DNA of 64,000 nucleotides, taken from positions 52,134 to 116,133 of the forward strand of contig JAJDDJ010000017.1 of assembly GCA_029260395.1 (NCBI GenBank), in the 5' to 3' direction. The translations under genes and the position numbers were made by a program. The notes beneath the pieces are model-generated. The model had not been told where the DNA came from, made no database searches, and saw only the letters and a program-made list of their open reading frames with translations. Source of the stretch: Phycisphaerales bacterium. GTDB lineage: Bacteria; Planctomycetota; Phycisphaerae; Phycisphaerales; UBA1924. This document shows positions 54,511 to 62,382 of this stretch, in pieces. Positions within the stretch are counted from its first letter, which is position 1, and each line of letters starts with the position of its first letter.

Positions 54511-55155
54511 CTATCGGCTCGAAGTACCCGGCCCGAAGTGGGCGAGCCAGTGGACCGCGGTGCGGGCCATGATGTCGGTCTCGATATTGACCATCGAGCC
54601 GGGCTTGAGGCCGCCCAGCGTGGTCAGGTCGAGCGTGGTCGGGATGAGGGCCATCTCGAACCAGCCGTCGGCGACATCCACGGCCGCCAGCGTAAGCGAA
54701 ACGCCTTCGACCGCGATTGAGCCCTTGGGCACGATGGCGGGCATCAACCCGGCAGGGGGCCTGATGCGGGCGACCCACTGGCCTTGGGTCTCGATGGAGA
54801 GCACCTCGCCGAGGCCCTCGATGTGCCCCTGCACGATGTGGCCGTCCATACGGGTAGTCGGCTGCACCGAGGCCTCCAGATTGACCTTGCTGCCCTCGCT
54901 CAACCCGCCGAGAGTGGTGCAGCGGAGGGTCTCGGCGATCACATCAAACCCGACCTCGCCCGCCTCCGGATCGAGCCTGGCTGCGGTGAGGCAGCAACCG
55001 CTCACGCAGATAGAAGCCCCGTGGGCAGGGAAGCTGGCCGCGGGCTCGGAGGAGTCGAGCAGTTCCCGAACGTCGACGGAGAGTTCGAGCCCCCCTTCGG
55101 CGGATGACGCGGTGCGCACGACCCGCCCGGTTCCTTGTATGATGCCTGTGAACAT
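54511..55155 (-). CDS. ribE: Riboflavin synthase, alpha chain
   Basis: Dismutates two 6,7-dimethyl-8-ribityllumazine molecules to riboflavin; 214 residues. It has two lumazine-binding repeats, each with its start: MFTGIIQGTGRV with VSGCCLTA, then GHIVQGHIEGLGEV with VEGVSLTLAAV. It lies 8 bp upstream of ruvC on the same strand. No clear Shine-Dalgarno precedes ATG 55155, and the leader contains two competing hairpins. Other rib genes are absent here. Confidence 0.95.
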   Translation of the reverse strand: MFTGIIQGTGRVVRTASSAEGGLELSVDVRELLDSSEPAASFPAHGASICVSGCCLTAARLDPEAGEVGFDVIAETLRCTTLGGLSEGSKVNLEASVQPTTRMDGHIVQGHIEGLGEVLSIETQGQWVARIRPPAGLMPAIVPKGSIAVEGVSLTLAAVDVADGWFEMALIPTTLDLTTLGGLKPGSMVNIETDIMARTAVHWLAHFGPGTSSR

Positions 55156-55168
55156 GTGCGTGATCTTT

Positions 55169-55202
55169 GCCCGCTGGGTTGCGGGCAGGACGCACCAGCG
55201 GG
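55169..55202 (-). promoter_or_regulatory. Two mutually exclusive hairpins in the ribE leader
   Basis: CCCGCTGG at 55170-55177 pairs perfectly with CCAGCGGG at 55195-55202. GCCCGC at 55169-55174 can instead pair with GCGGGC at 55181-55186. Both structures use 55170-55174, so only one can form at a time. They end 14 nt before the ribE start codon. I do not see the conserved blocks of an FMN riboswitch. This may be a translational or attenuation switch. Confidence 0.4.
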
Positions 55203-55372
55203 GATTTCTTTCTGCTTTGGTTGGGGTCCAAACAGGCCTCGGGCTTGACCCCGGCGGGGCAGGCCTCGATACTGCGGCTCACGCCCCTCGCGGGGGGTCC
55301 CCCACCAGCATCGGTCGCAGGGGCGTCAAACGACCCCCGGCACGCGACCGCCGCCCTCGGAGACGACTGCGG

Positions 55373-56527
55373 ATGCTCATCCTCGGCACGCCGATACGTT
55401 GTGTTTGTCTGATCCTGACCGGGATGCTCGCCATGAGCGCGCTCACCGGCTGTCAGTCATCGCCCCGAAATCCCAAGACCAGCATCAAGGGCACGCCGCT
55501 TGAGCGGCTCGACCGCTTTGCGATCGCACCCGAGACGCTCGAAGGCCTCGGGTACCGCATCGATTGGCGATCGGCGGTGCCGCTAGGGCCGAACCCGAGG
55601 CTCGCATCGGTCGATGCCTACCGCGACCTCGTGGTCGTGCAAACCGCCGACACGCTGCTGAGCGTGCTGGATACTTCGACCGGCGCCCTTCGGCACTCCA
55701 ACGAACTCACGGACGCGACCTCCACGCTTGCGGGCAACACTCGGCTTGGCGAACTGATCGTCAGCAGCGTGGACAGCGACGCGTACTTTATCGATCCCGT
55801 CTCGGGCGACCTGCTTGATCGTCAGAGCTTCGAGGGCGTGCTCGCGTCCAAGCCGGTGCCTTTCGGCGCCAACTTGCTCGCCACATCCAACACCGGCATC
55901 GTGCTCTTGCACACCACCGCCAGCGGCGGTTACCCGCTCTGGCGGTTCGGCGCGCGCAACCCGATTGACACACCTGTTGCGTTGTCTGGTTCGACAGCGG
56001 TCGTCGTGACCCGCTCTGGCCGGGTACTGGGCTTTGAGGCTAATTCGGGCCAACTCGTGGGCGAGAACTCGATCTTCATGGGCCCGGACGGTAGCGACCC
56101 GATCGCCTCGGACTCCACGGTCTTCATCGCGAGCCCGGATCAATCGGTGTACGCCTTTGATGCGTTCGATATGTCACTCCGGTGGCGTGTGCGCACGGCC
56201 ATGCCTCTCCGTGAGCAGATCACGCTCGTTGGCTCGGTGCTGTACGTCCCGACGCTTGACCAGGGCCTGCTCGCGCTGGATGCGGCGACAGGCAAGCAGC
56301 TCTGGAGCGCACCGGATGTGCGGGGCGTGGTGCTGACCTCGCGCGGCGAGGCGTTGATCGCGTGGGCAAACGGCCGGGCTTGGGCGGTGAGTGCTGCGGA
56401 CGGCGCGGTGCTCGGCGCGTTCGATGTGCCCGGCGTCGCGATGCTCGCGGCCGACTCGGTCAGCGAGGGCACGCTCTACGCCGTCTCGAAAGACAACATC
56501 GCGGCCCGACTCGTCGCTCGGCGCTAG
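55373..56527 (+). CDS. PQQ-type beta-propeller lipoprotein
   Basis: A 384-residue lipoprotein. The signal ends in lipobox LTGC (MSALTGCQSS, Cys at about 26). Repeated blades follow the PQQ/BamB pattern: VVQTADTLLSVLDTSTGALR, AVVVTRSGRVLGFEANSGQL, VFIASPDQSVYAFDAFDMSL, LYVPTLDQGLLALDAATGKQ. It should sit on the outer side of a membrane as a scaffold; BamB-like roles are possible but not shown. ATG 55373 follows GGAGACG. The longer frame upstream is antisense to ribE and ruvC. purH starts 11 bp downstream. Confidence 0.85.
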   Translation: MLILGTPIRCVCLILTGMLAMSALTGCQSSPRNPKTSIKGTPLERLDRFAIAPETLEGLGYRIDWRSAVPLGPNPRLASVDAYRDLVVVQTADTLLSVLDTSTGALRHSNELTDATSTLAGNTRLGELIVSSVDSDAYFIDPVSGDLLDRQSFEGVLASKPVPFGANLLATSNTGIVLLHTTASGGYPLWRFGARNPIDTPVALSGSTAVVVTRSGRVLGFEANSGQLVGENSIFMGPDGSDPIASDSTVFIASPDQSVYAFDAFDMSLRWRVRTAMPLREQITLVGSVLYVPTLDQGLLALDAATGKQLWSAPDVRGVVLTSRGEALIAWANGRAWAVSAADGAVLGAFDVPGVAMLAADSVSEGTLYAVSKDNIAARLVARR

Positions 56528-56538
56528 GGAGCCCCGCT

Positions 56539-58146
56539 GTGAACGATCTGGTCCCGGTCCGGCGAGCGCTGCTCTCGGTCAGTGACAAGACCGGTCTGAT
56601 CGCGCTGGCGCGCGGGCTGCACGAACTCGGCGTGGAGCTGCTCTCGACGGGCGGCTCGGCGGCGGTGCTCGCAGAGGCAGGCCTACCCGTGCGCACGGTC
56701 GAGAGCGCCACGGGCTCGCCCGAGATGCTCGGCGGGCGGGTCAAGACGCTGCACCCCAAGATTCACGGCGGGATTCTCGCTAGGAGAGACATCGACGGCC
56801 CGGCGCTGAGCGAGCACGGCATCGAGCCGATCGATCTTGTGTGCGTGAACCTGTACCCGTTCGAGGAAACCGTGCGCACGCCGGGCGTGACGCTGGAAGC
56901 GGCGATCGAGCAGATCGACATCGGCGGGCCGAGCATGATCCGTTCGGCGGCCAAGAACGCGGCGTGGGTGGTCTGCCTGACCGAGCCCACCCAATACGAG
57001 CGGCTGCTTGCCGAACTCAAGAACCACGGCGGCGCGACGACTCTTTCGCACCGGCGCGAGCTGGCACTGGCTGCCTTTCGACACACAAATCAGTACGACG
57101 CGGCTATCGCCCGTTACCTGACGCATGCTCAAGGCACTGGGCCTGAAATTGACGCCGGGTTCCCGGATGGACTCGATCTCGGGCTCGTCAAGCTCACCGA
57201 CCTGCGGTACGGCGAGAACCCCCACCAGCCCGCGGCGGTCTACCGCTCGCGTGCGCACAGCGCCGGCTCGGTGATCGGCGGCCAGCAACTGCACGGCAAG
57301 TCGCTGAGCTACAACAACGTGCTCGATGCGTCGGCGGCGCTGCGATTGGTGCGTGACCTGTACACGCTTTCGCCGGAGTCGGCGAGTGCTGCGGTCGTTA
57401 AGCACACCAACCCGTGCGGAGCGGCGACCGGCTCTAGCCTGGAATCGGCCTTGCAAGGCGCGCTCGAGGGCGATCCGCTGGCAGCGTTCGGCGGGATCGT
57501 GGCGTTGAGCCAACGGGTCGACTTGGCGAGCGCCGAACGGCTGGCTACACCTGGCGCGTTCTTTGAGGTGGTCGTCGCGCCGAGCTACGACGACGAGGCG
57601 CTCGGGCTGTTGCGCGCGCGGTTTGCCAACGTGCGACTGATCGCAACGGACGAGATTGATGCATCGGCTTCTTCAGACATCGAGGTGCGCACGGTGCCGG
57701 GCGGTGCACTGGCCCAGCGGGTTGATGCGCACGTCAGCGCTCCGAGTAGTTGGACGCACGCTGCGGGGCCCAAGCCCATCGCGGAATTGCTGCGTGCTGG
57801 GGCATTTTTGGACACGGTTTGCCGATCGCTCACGAGCAATGCGGTGGCGATCGGCGGCCTGCTTGACGACGGCACGGTGGCGCTTGCGGGCGCTGGGGCG
57901 GGACAGATGGACCGCGTGGCTTCGTGCCGAATCGCGATCGAGAAGGCGGGCGAACGCTCCAGGGGCGGAGTGGCGGCATCGGACGCGTTTTTCCCGTTCG
58001 CCGATGGACCGACCCTGCTGGCCGATGCGGGCATAGCCATGATCGTGCATCCGGGCGGGTCCAAGCGTGACGGCGAGACGTTCGAGTTGTGCGAATCTCG
58101 GGGCATCTGCTGCCTGACTACGGGCGTGCGGCGGTTCAGGCACTAG
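56539..58146 (+). CDS. purH: Bifunctional AICAR transformylase/IMP cyclohydrolase
   Basis: Last two steps of IMP synthesis; 535 residues. The N-terminal IMP cyclohydrolase domain starts RRALLSVSDKTGLIALARGL and has GGRVKTLHPKIHGGILARR and NLYPFEETV. The C-terminal transformylase has the catalytic KHTNPCGAA, RYGENPHQPAA, SNAVAIGG and ASDAFFPFADG. GTG 56539 follows AGGGAGCC. With purL it is the second purine gene in the window. Confidence 0.96.
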   Translation: MNDLVPVRRALLSVSDKTGLIALARGLHELGVELLSTGGSAAVLAEAGLPVRTVESATGSPEMLGGRVKTLHPKIHGGILARRDIDGPALSEHGIEPIDLVCVNLYPFEETVRTPGVTLEAAIEQIDIGGPSMIRSAAKNAAWVVCLTEPTQYERLLAELKNHGGATTLSHRRELALAAFRHTNQYDAAIARYLTHAQGTGPEIDAGFPDGLDLGLVKLTDLRYGENPHQPAAVYRSRAHSAGSVIGGQQLHGKSLSYNNVLDASAALRLVRDLYTLSPESASAAVVKHTNPCGAATGSSLESALQGALEGDPLAAFGGIVALSQRVDLASAERLATPGAFFEVVVAPSYDDEALGLLRARFANVRLIATDEIDASASSDIEVRTVPGGALAQRVDAHVSAPSSWTHAAGPKPIAELLRAGAFLDTVCRSLTSNAVAIGGLLDDGTVALAGAGAGQMDRVASCRIAIEKAGERSRGGVAASDAFFPFADGPTLLADAGIAMIVHPGGSKRDGETFELCESRGICCLTTGVRRFRH

Positions 58147-58218
58147 CCAACCGACGAGACTCACAGCCGAAACGAGCGTTCCGGGTTAAAGAAATCGGGC
58201 GTCGACGGGTTCTGGCGG

Positions 58219-58246
58219 TTGGAATACCGGCGAGCCGTGGTACATT
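58219..58246 (+). promoter_or_regulatory. Possible sigma-70 promoter of the HNH gene
   Basis: TTGGAA at 58219-58224 and TACATT at 58241-58246 are spaced by 16 bp and lie about 55 bp before ATG 58301, in a 154-bp gap after purH. The match is moderate (4 of 6 in each box). Confidence 0.35.
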
Positions 58247-58300
58247 CGTGTGCCTGGACGCGCCGACGGTCGGCGGCCGCCGGGGAAAGCTGCATCGAGC

Positions 58301-59017
58301 ATGGCCAAACGCAAGCAGACATCCAGAGACAAACGACGGTCGGCCCCTGAGCCGGTACCGGCGGTAGCCTTGCCTGCTGCGGGGCCAGTGCAGCTGGGGA
58401 ACGAGGGTCTCGATGCCCGTGTGCTGGTTCTCAACCGGTTCTACGCGGCGATCCGGGTGGTCAACGCCCGGCGCGCGCTCAGCCTGCTGTTCTGCGACCA
58501 CGCGGAGGTCATCCACGTGGATGACGGGGCGTACCTGAACTACGACTTCGAGTCGTGGCAGGCGATCTCGGCGATGCAGCAGGGGTTTCGGGCTGACCAC
58601 CAGGACTGGGTGAGCACGGTGCGTGCGGAGATCGCGGTGCCGAGGATCATTCGGCTGTACGGTTACGACCGGTTGCCAGCCCAACACGTGAAGCTCAACC
58701 GGCGGAACCTGTTTGCAAGAGACGCACACGAGTGCCAGTACTGCGGGTCGCTCTTCACCACAAGCGAGCTTACGCTCGATCACGTTAAGCCGCGCTCGCA
58801 GGGCGGCGGGGATTCGTGGGAAAACCTGGTGTGCGCGTGCGTGCGGTGCAACACCCGCAAGGGCGGGCGTACACCCGAGCAGGCGAGCATGAAACTGATC
58901 AGGCCGCCAGTGCGGCCGAGGCGAAACCCGCTGATTTCTGTGCGATTGAGCTACGCGAAGTACGCGTCGTGGAAGGCGTTTCTTGACGAAGCGTACTGGT
59001 CGGTCGAACTGAAGTAG
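58301..59017 (+). CDS. HNH endonuclease family protein
   Basis: A 238-residue protein with a C-terminal HNH nuclease module: zinc Cys pair CQYCG, catalytic LTLDHVKPRSQGG, then WENLVCACVRCNTRKGGRTP with the second Cys pair. The N-terminal half (LDARVLVLNRFYAAIRVVNA, RRALSLLFCDHAEVIHVDDG) is a conserved companion region found in chromosomal HNH proteins of many bacteria, so this is not an obvious mobile-element gene. The start at ATG 58301 gives a Lys/Arg-rich N-terminus. The biological role is unclear. Confidence 0.88.
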   Translation: MAKRKQTSRDKRRSAPEPVPAVALPAAGPVQLGNEGLDARVLVLNRFYAAIRVVNARRALSLLFCDHAEVIHVDDGAYLNYDFESWQAISAMQQGFRADHQDWVSTVRAEIAVPRIIRLYGYDRLPAQHVKLNRRNLFARDAHECQYCGSLFTTSELTLDHVKPRSQGGGDSWENLVCACVRCNTRKGGRTPEQASMKLIRPPVRPRRNPLISVRLSYAKYASWKAFLDEAYWSVELK

Positions 59018-59048
59018 GCGATCGCGTGGCTTGGCTATCGCCGCGGGT

Positions 59049-59336
59049 TCATGCCGACTGGAAACCGTCAGCGGCGCGGGCGAGGGCAAAGTCTTTCTCG
59101 GTGATGCCGCCTGCGTCGTGAGTGCTGACGGTGATGGTTACCTTGTCGTATCGGATCAGGATTTCGGGGTGGTGCTGGGCGTGCTCGGCGTAGTCGGCAA
59201 CCTTGCTGACGAAGGTCATGGCGTCGCTGAACGTCTCGAATTGGAAGGTCTTCTGGACGGCGCCGGAGATCTCAGACCAGTCGGGCAGTGTTTCAAGCTC
59301 GGACTTGATGGACTCTTCGGGGAGCTTGGTGGTCAT
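59049..59336 (-). CDS. Pterin-4a-carbinolamine dehydratase
   Basis: Dehydrates 4a-hydroxytetrahydrobiopterin; 95 residues, the usual length. The active-site motif is ADYAEHAQHHPEILIRYDKV (the HHP motif with upstream His), followed by VTITVSTHDAGGITEKDFAL. ATG 59336 follows AGGAGG. No aromatic amino-acid hydroxylase is nearby, so it may serve another pterin reaction. Confidence 0.95.
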   Translation of the reverse strand: MTTKLPEESIKSELETLPDWSEISGAVQKTFQFETFSDAMTFVSKVADYAEHAQHHPEILIRYDKVTITVSTHDAGGITEKDFALARAADGFQSA

Positions 59337-59455
59337 GTGGCCTCCTGCCTTGGGACTCGGGCAGCCGCGACACGGTGTCTCGCCGGCTCGGCGGGAGTGT
59401 AGCATGAGCAAGCGTCGTGCTGTCCGGGCCCATTGTCCGACTTCAGGGGTTGAGC

Positions 59456-60451
59456 ATGGACCGGCACAGCGATTCCCCGGGCCTTGGCCATCGCCCAGAC
59501 GGGGCACGGGCTCGGCCTGATCGCACGCGGCTGGCCCCTTCGCCCACGGGGGCGTTGCATCTGGGCAACGCGAGTTCGTTCCTGCTGTGCTGGGCGCTGG
59601 CCAAGCAGCGCGGCTGGGAGGTCGTGGTGCGCGTCGAGGACCTTGATGGCCCTCGGATCAAGCCGGGCTCGGTCGAGCAATCACTTGAGACGCTCGCGTG
59701 GCTCGGCCTCGATTGGACGGGCGACGTGCTGGTGCAGAGCACGAATACCAAGCCGTATATCGAGGCGATGCATCGGCTCGCAGCACGGGGTCTTGTGTAT
59801 CCGTGCGACCTGAGCAGGGCTGAGATCGCAGCGGCGGCGAGCGCCCCACAAGAGGGCACGGACGAGACGGTGTGCCCACCCGCGCTGAGGCCCGCCGAGA
59901 TGCCGAGCGTGTTCGATGATCCGGGAGTCGGGTGGCGGTTTGCAACGCCCGAAGCGGAAATAACCTTCGATGACCGCGTGCTGGGCACGCAGCGTGTACG
60001 GCCAGCCCAGAGCGTGGGCGACTTTGTGGTATGGACGCGCGGAGGCGAGCCCTCGTACCAGCTCGCGTGCGTGGTGGACGACGCAAGGCAGGGTGTGACG
60101 CACGCAGTCCGGGGCAGCGATCTGGTGGATTCGGCGGGGCGGCAGTTGCTGCTGTATCGGGCACTGGGGCTGGAGCCCGAGCCCACGTACTGGCACCTGC
60201 CGCTGGTGATCGGCCCGGACGGGCGACGGCTAGCCAAGCGGCACGGGGACACGCGGGTGCTGAGTTACCGAGACAAGGGTGTCCTAGCCGAGCGGATCAT
60301 CGCTCTACTGGGCCGATACCACGGCATGGGACTATCTGAGCGGTTATCGGCGGAAGATTTCGCAAGCCGGCTCGACCACACTATCCTGTCTCGTGAGCCG
60401 ATAGTCTTCACGCAGGAGGATCACCGATGGCTGCTGGATGGCACTGGATAA
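59456..60451 (+). CDS. gluQ: Glutamyl-Q tRNA(Asp) synthetase
   Basis: Class I synthetase fragment that charges glutamate onto queuosine of tRNA-Asp; 331 residues and lacking the anticodon-binding domain, as expected. It has RLAPSPTGALHLGNASSFLL (HIGH-like HLGN), VVRVEDLDGPRIKPGS and the degenerate KMSKS LAKRHGDTRVLSY. Cys residues in VYPCDLSRAEI and TVCPPALRP are at the zinc-site positions. ATG 59456 follows AGGGG. The 3' end overlaps the DUF192 gene by 25 bp. Confidence 0.92.
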   Translation: MDRHSDSPGLGHRPDGARARPDRTRLAPSPTGALHLGNASSFLLCWALAKQRGWEVVVRVEDLDGPRIKPGSVEQSLETLAWLGLDWTGDVLVQSTNTKPYIEAMHRLAARGLVYPCDLSRAEIAAAASAPQEGTDETVCPPALRPAEMPSVFDDPGVGWRFATPEAEITFDDRVLGTQRVRPAQSVGDFVVWTRGGEPSYQLACVVDDARQGVTHAVRGSDLVDSAGRQLLLYRALGLEPEPTYWHLPLVIGPDGRRLAKRHGDTRVLSYRDKGVLAERIIALLGRYHGMGLSERLSAEDFASRLDHTILSREPIVFTQEDHRWLLDGTG

Positions 60452-60954
60452 AGATCGCGGCGGTTGTGCTGGCGGTGGCGTCGGCGTTGGTCGCCATCGC
60501 TTCGATGCACGGCTGCGACGAAGAAACCGCCGAGGACGTGATGGCGGTCAAGGTCGGCGGCCAGACGTTCTTCCTTGAGTTGGCGGTGAACGACACCACG
60601 CGGGTCAAGGGCCTGGGCGGAAGGACGTTCATCGAGCCCGACGGCGGGATGCTGTTCGCGTTCCCGAGGGCTTCCAAACGGTCGTTCGTGATGCGAGACT
60701 GCTCAATCCCGATCGATATTCTGTTCCTCGACAGCAACGGCAGGATCGCCGCGATGCACGCAATGGTCCCCGAAGAGCCGCAAGGGCCAGCAGAGTCCGA
60801 TAGCGCGTACGAGCAGCGGCTCAAGCGGTACCCGAGCCAATTCGACGCGCAGTATGTGGTTGAACTCCAGGGCGGGATGCTTGAATCGCTCGCGGTGGCG
60901 GAGGGCGACCTCATTGAGATGGACCTAAAGAAGCTCAAACAGCTCGTGCGGTAG
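60427..60954 (+). CDS. DUF192 exported protein
   Basis: A 175-residue protein with an N-terminal membrane segment (IAAVVLAVASALVAIASM) followed by HGCDEE, which could be a poor lipobox. The DUF192 core is clear: LAVNDTTRVKGLGGRTFIEP, GGMLFAFPRASKRSFVMRDC, PIDILFLDSNGRIAAMHAMV and AQYVVELQGGMLESLAVAEG. It is a small beta-barrel domain of unknown function. It is coupled to gluQ by overlap. Confidence 0.88.
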   Translation: MAAGWHWIKIAAVVLAVASALVAIASMHGCDEETAEDVMAVKVGGQTFFLELAVNDTTRVKGLGGRTFIEPDGGMLFAFPRASKRSFVMRDCSIPIDILFLDSNGRIAAMHAMVPEEPQGPAESDSAYEQRLKRYPSQFDAQYVVELQGGMLESLAVAEGDLIEMDLKKLKQLVR

Positions 60955-60997
60955 GCCGATAGGGGAGCGGGACTCTCCTACAAAGGCGGCCGACTCC

Positions 60998-62314
60998 ATG
61001 CGCGAACCGCAGCTTATCGTGGCTCGATCGAAAATCCTGGATCAGCACGCGCCGGGCGGGGCGAGCGCGTTCGCGGCTGTTATCTCATCTGCTTGGCCCC
61101 GGGCGTGCGCGCCTTCGGTGGGCGAGGCTCTGACGATACCCGGATTGATCGAGCTTCTCGGCGCTCTGCAGCAGCCTAGCCAGGGTGCTTGCTCGATGGA
61201 CGGCGTATGCGTTGAACTAAATGCGCAGACGCCGGTGGTCGTGGTGTGCTGGCACGGGAGCGAATCGATGGCGCGCGCTGCGCAGGTCGCGGACCATCTG
61301 CTGAGGTTGCGGATACCCGCGGTGTTCGCGGTGCAGCGGTGCGATGAAACGTGGCGGCGGTTTGAGGCGTCGGGCTTGCTGGTCGAGCCGATGGACACGC
61401 ACCCGAGCCGGTTGGCATCGATGCTGCACGCGATGTGCTCGCAGTCGCGAGTGGTCACGGAGATGCGCGAGGAACTGCGAGCATCAGCCGCGAGCCAGGG
61501 CGGGATCACGGGGCAGATCAATCGGCTGCATGAGGAATTGAACCTGGCTTCGACGATCCAGCGGAGCCTGATGCCCCCGGTGCCTCCAAAGATCGATGAT
61601 TTGGAGATGGCGGTGCTGTTCAGACCCGCAGCGTACGTGAGCGGCGACCTGTTCAACCTGATCCGACTCGACGACGGCCGGCTCGCGTTCCTGCTGGCTG
61701 ACGCGGTAGGCCACGGCGTGCCCGCGGCGCTGCTCACGATGCTGATCCATCGAGCGGTGACAGAGTCTGGACTCGGGGCGATGGGACAGGCTGGCCCGGC
61801 TCAGACGATCAAGGCGATCAACTCCGCGCTGGCGTCGGCATGCCCGGGTGGCAGCGACGGAACGCGGTTTGCGACCGCTGTCTTCGGCCTCTACGACCCG
61901 CGCACGCACGAGGTGTCCCTGAGCGTGGCTGGCCATCCCCCACCGCTGCGGATGACAGCCGATGGAAGCACACCGATCCATTCGCACGGCCCGCTGCTGG
62001 GCGTGTTCGAAGAAGCCCAGTTCGACGAGGAGAGCTTCACACTCGAACCAGGCGAGACGCTGCTGCTATACAGCGATGGGTTCGAGGTGGCGTTTCCGAT
62101 GTCGGGCGAGACCTCGCCCGCAAACGAGGAATACCTTCGGCACTTTGAGCGGTTCGGGGATGCGGTCGATAAGCACGACGGTGTGCGAGCGCCGCTGGCC
62201 GAGCTTGAAGCGCAGCTGGATGTGCAGCGTGGTTCGTTGAACCAGGCGGACGACATCACGGCGATGGCTCTGCGCAGGCCGAGGGCCGCGCAGAGTTCGT
62301 CAAAGGCGGCGTGA
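60998..62314 (+). CDS. SpoIIE/RsbU-type PP2C phosphatase with receiver-like N-terminus
   Basis: A 438-residue protein. The C-terminal PP2C domain follows a coiled coil (INRLHEELNLASTIQRSLMP): AYVSGDLFNLIRLDDGRLAF, LLADAVGHGVPAALLTML, SVAGHPPPLRM, LLYSDGFEVAF and LNQADDITAMALRRP supply the metal Asp residues. The N-terminal ~150 residues have a receiver-like strand pattern (PVVVVCWHGSESMARAAQVA, then IPAVFAVQRCDET) but no clear phospho-Asp. Such enzymes dephosphorylate anti-sigma antagonists in partner-switching systems; the partner is not encoded here. Confidence 0.88.
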   Translation: MREPQLIVARSKILDQHAPGGASAFAAVISSAWPRACAPSVGEALTIPGLIELLGALQQPSQGACSMDGVCVELNAQTPVVVVCWHGSESMARAAQVADHLLRLRIPAVFAVQRCDETWRRFEASGLLVEPMDTHPSRLASMLHAMCSQSRVVTEMREELRASAASQGGITGQINRLHEELNLASTIQRSLMPPVPPKIDDLEMAVLFRPAAYVSGDLFNLIRLDDGRLAFLLADAVGHGVPAALLTMLIHRAVTESGLGAMGQAGPAQTIKAINSALASACPGGSDGTRFATAVFGLYDPRTHEVSLSVAGHPPPLRMTADGSTPIHSHGPLLGVFEEAQFDEESFTLEPGETLLLYSDGFEVAFPMSGETSPANEEYLRHFERFGDAVDKHDGVRAPLAELEAQLDVQRGSLNQADDITAMALRRPRAAQSSSKAA

Positions 62315-62337
62315 ACGACAGCCAAGCAGAGACCGGT

Positions 62338-62358
62338 TCCCTCACGGTCGCGGCTCGT
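62338..62358. repeat. Copy 2 of the 21-bp intergenic repeat
   Basis: Identical over 21 bp to 39182-39202 and again between convergent genes: 24 bp after the phosphatase stop and 24 bp before the pyrC stop. Flanking bases differ between the copies, so the repeat unit itself is conserved. Confidence 0.7.
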
Positions 62359-62382
62359 CAGAGCCTTTACGGCAGGTAGGGA

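Noticed and set aside
54221..55372. N-terminal extension of the PQQ-propeller frame
   Set aside because: This part is antisense to ribE and ruvC. The lipoprotein signal begins at 55373.
55156..55372. FMN riboswitch before ribE
   Set aside because: The leader is GC-rich and structured, but I could not find the conserved RFN blocks by eye, so only the hairpins are reported.
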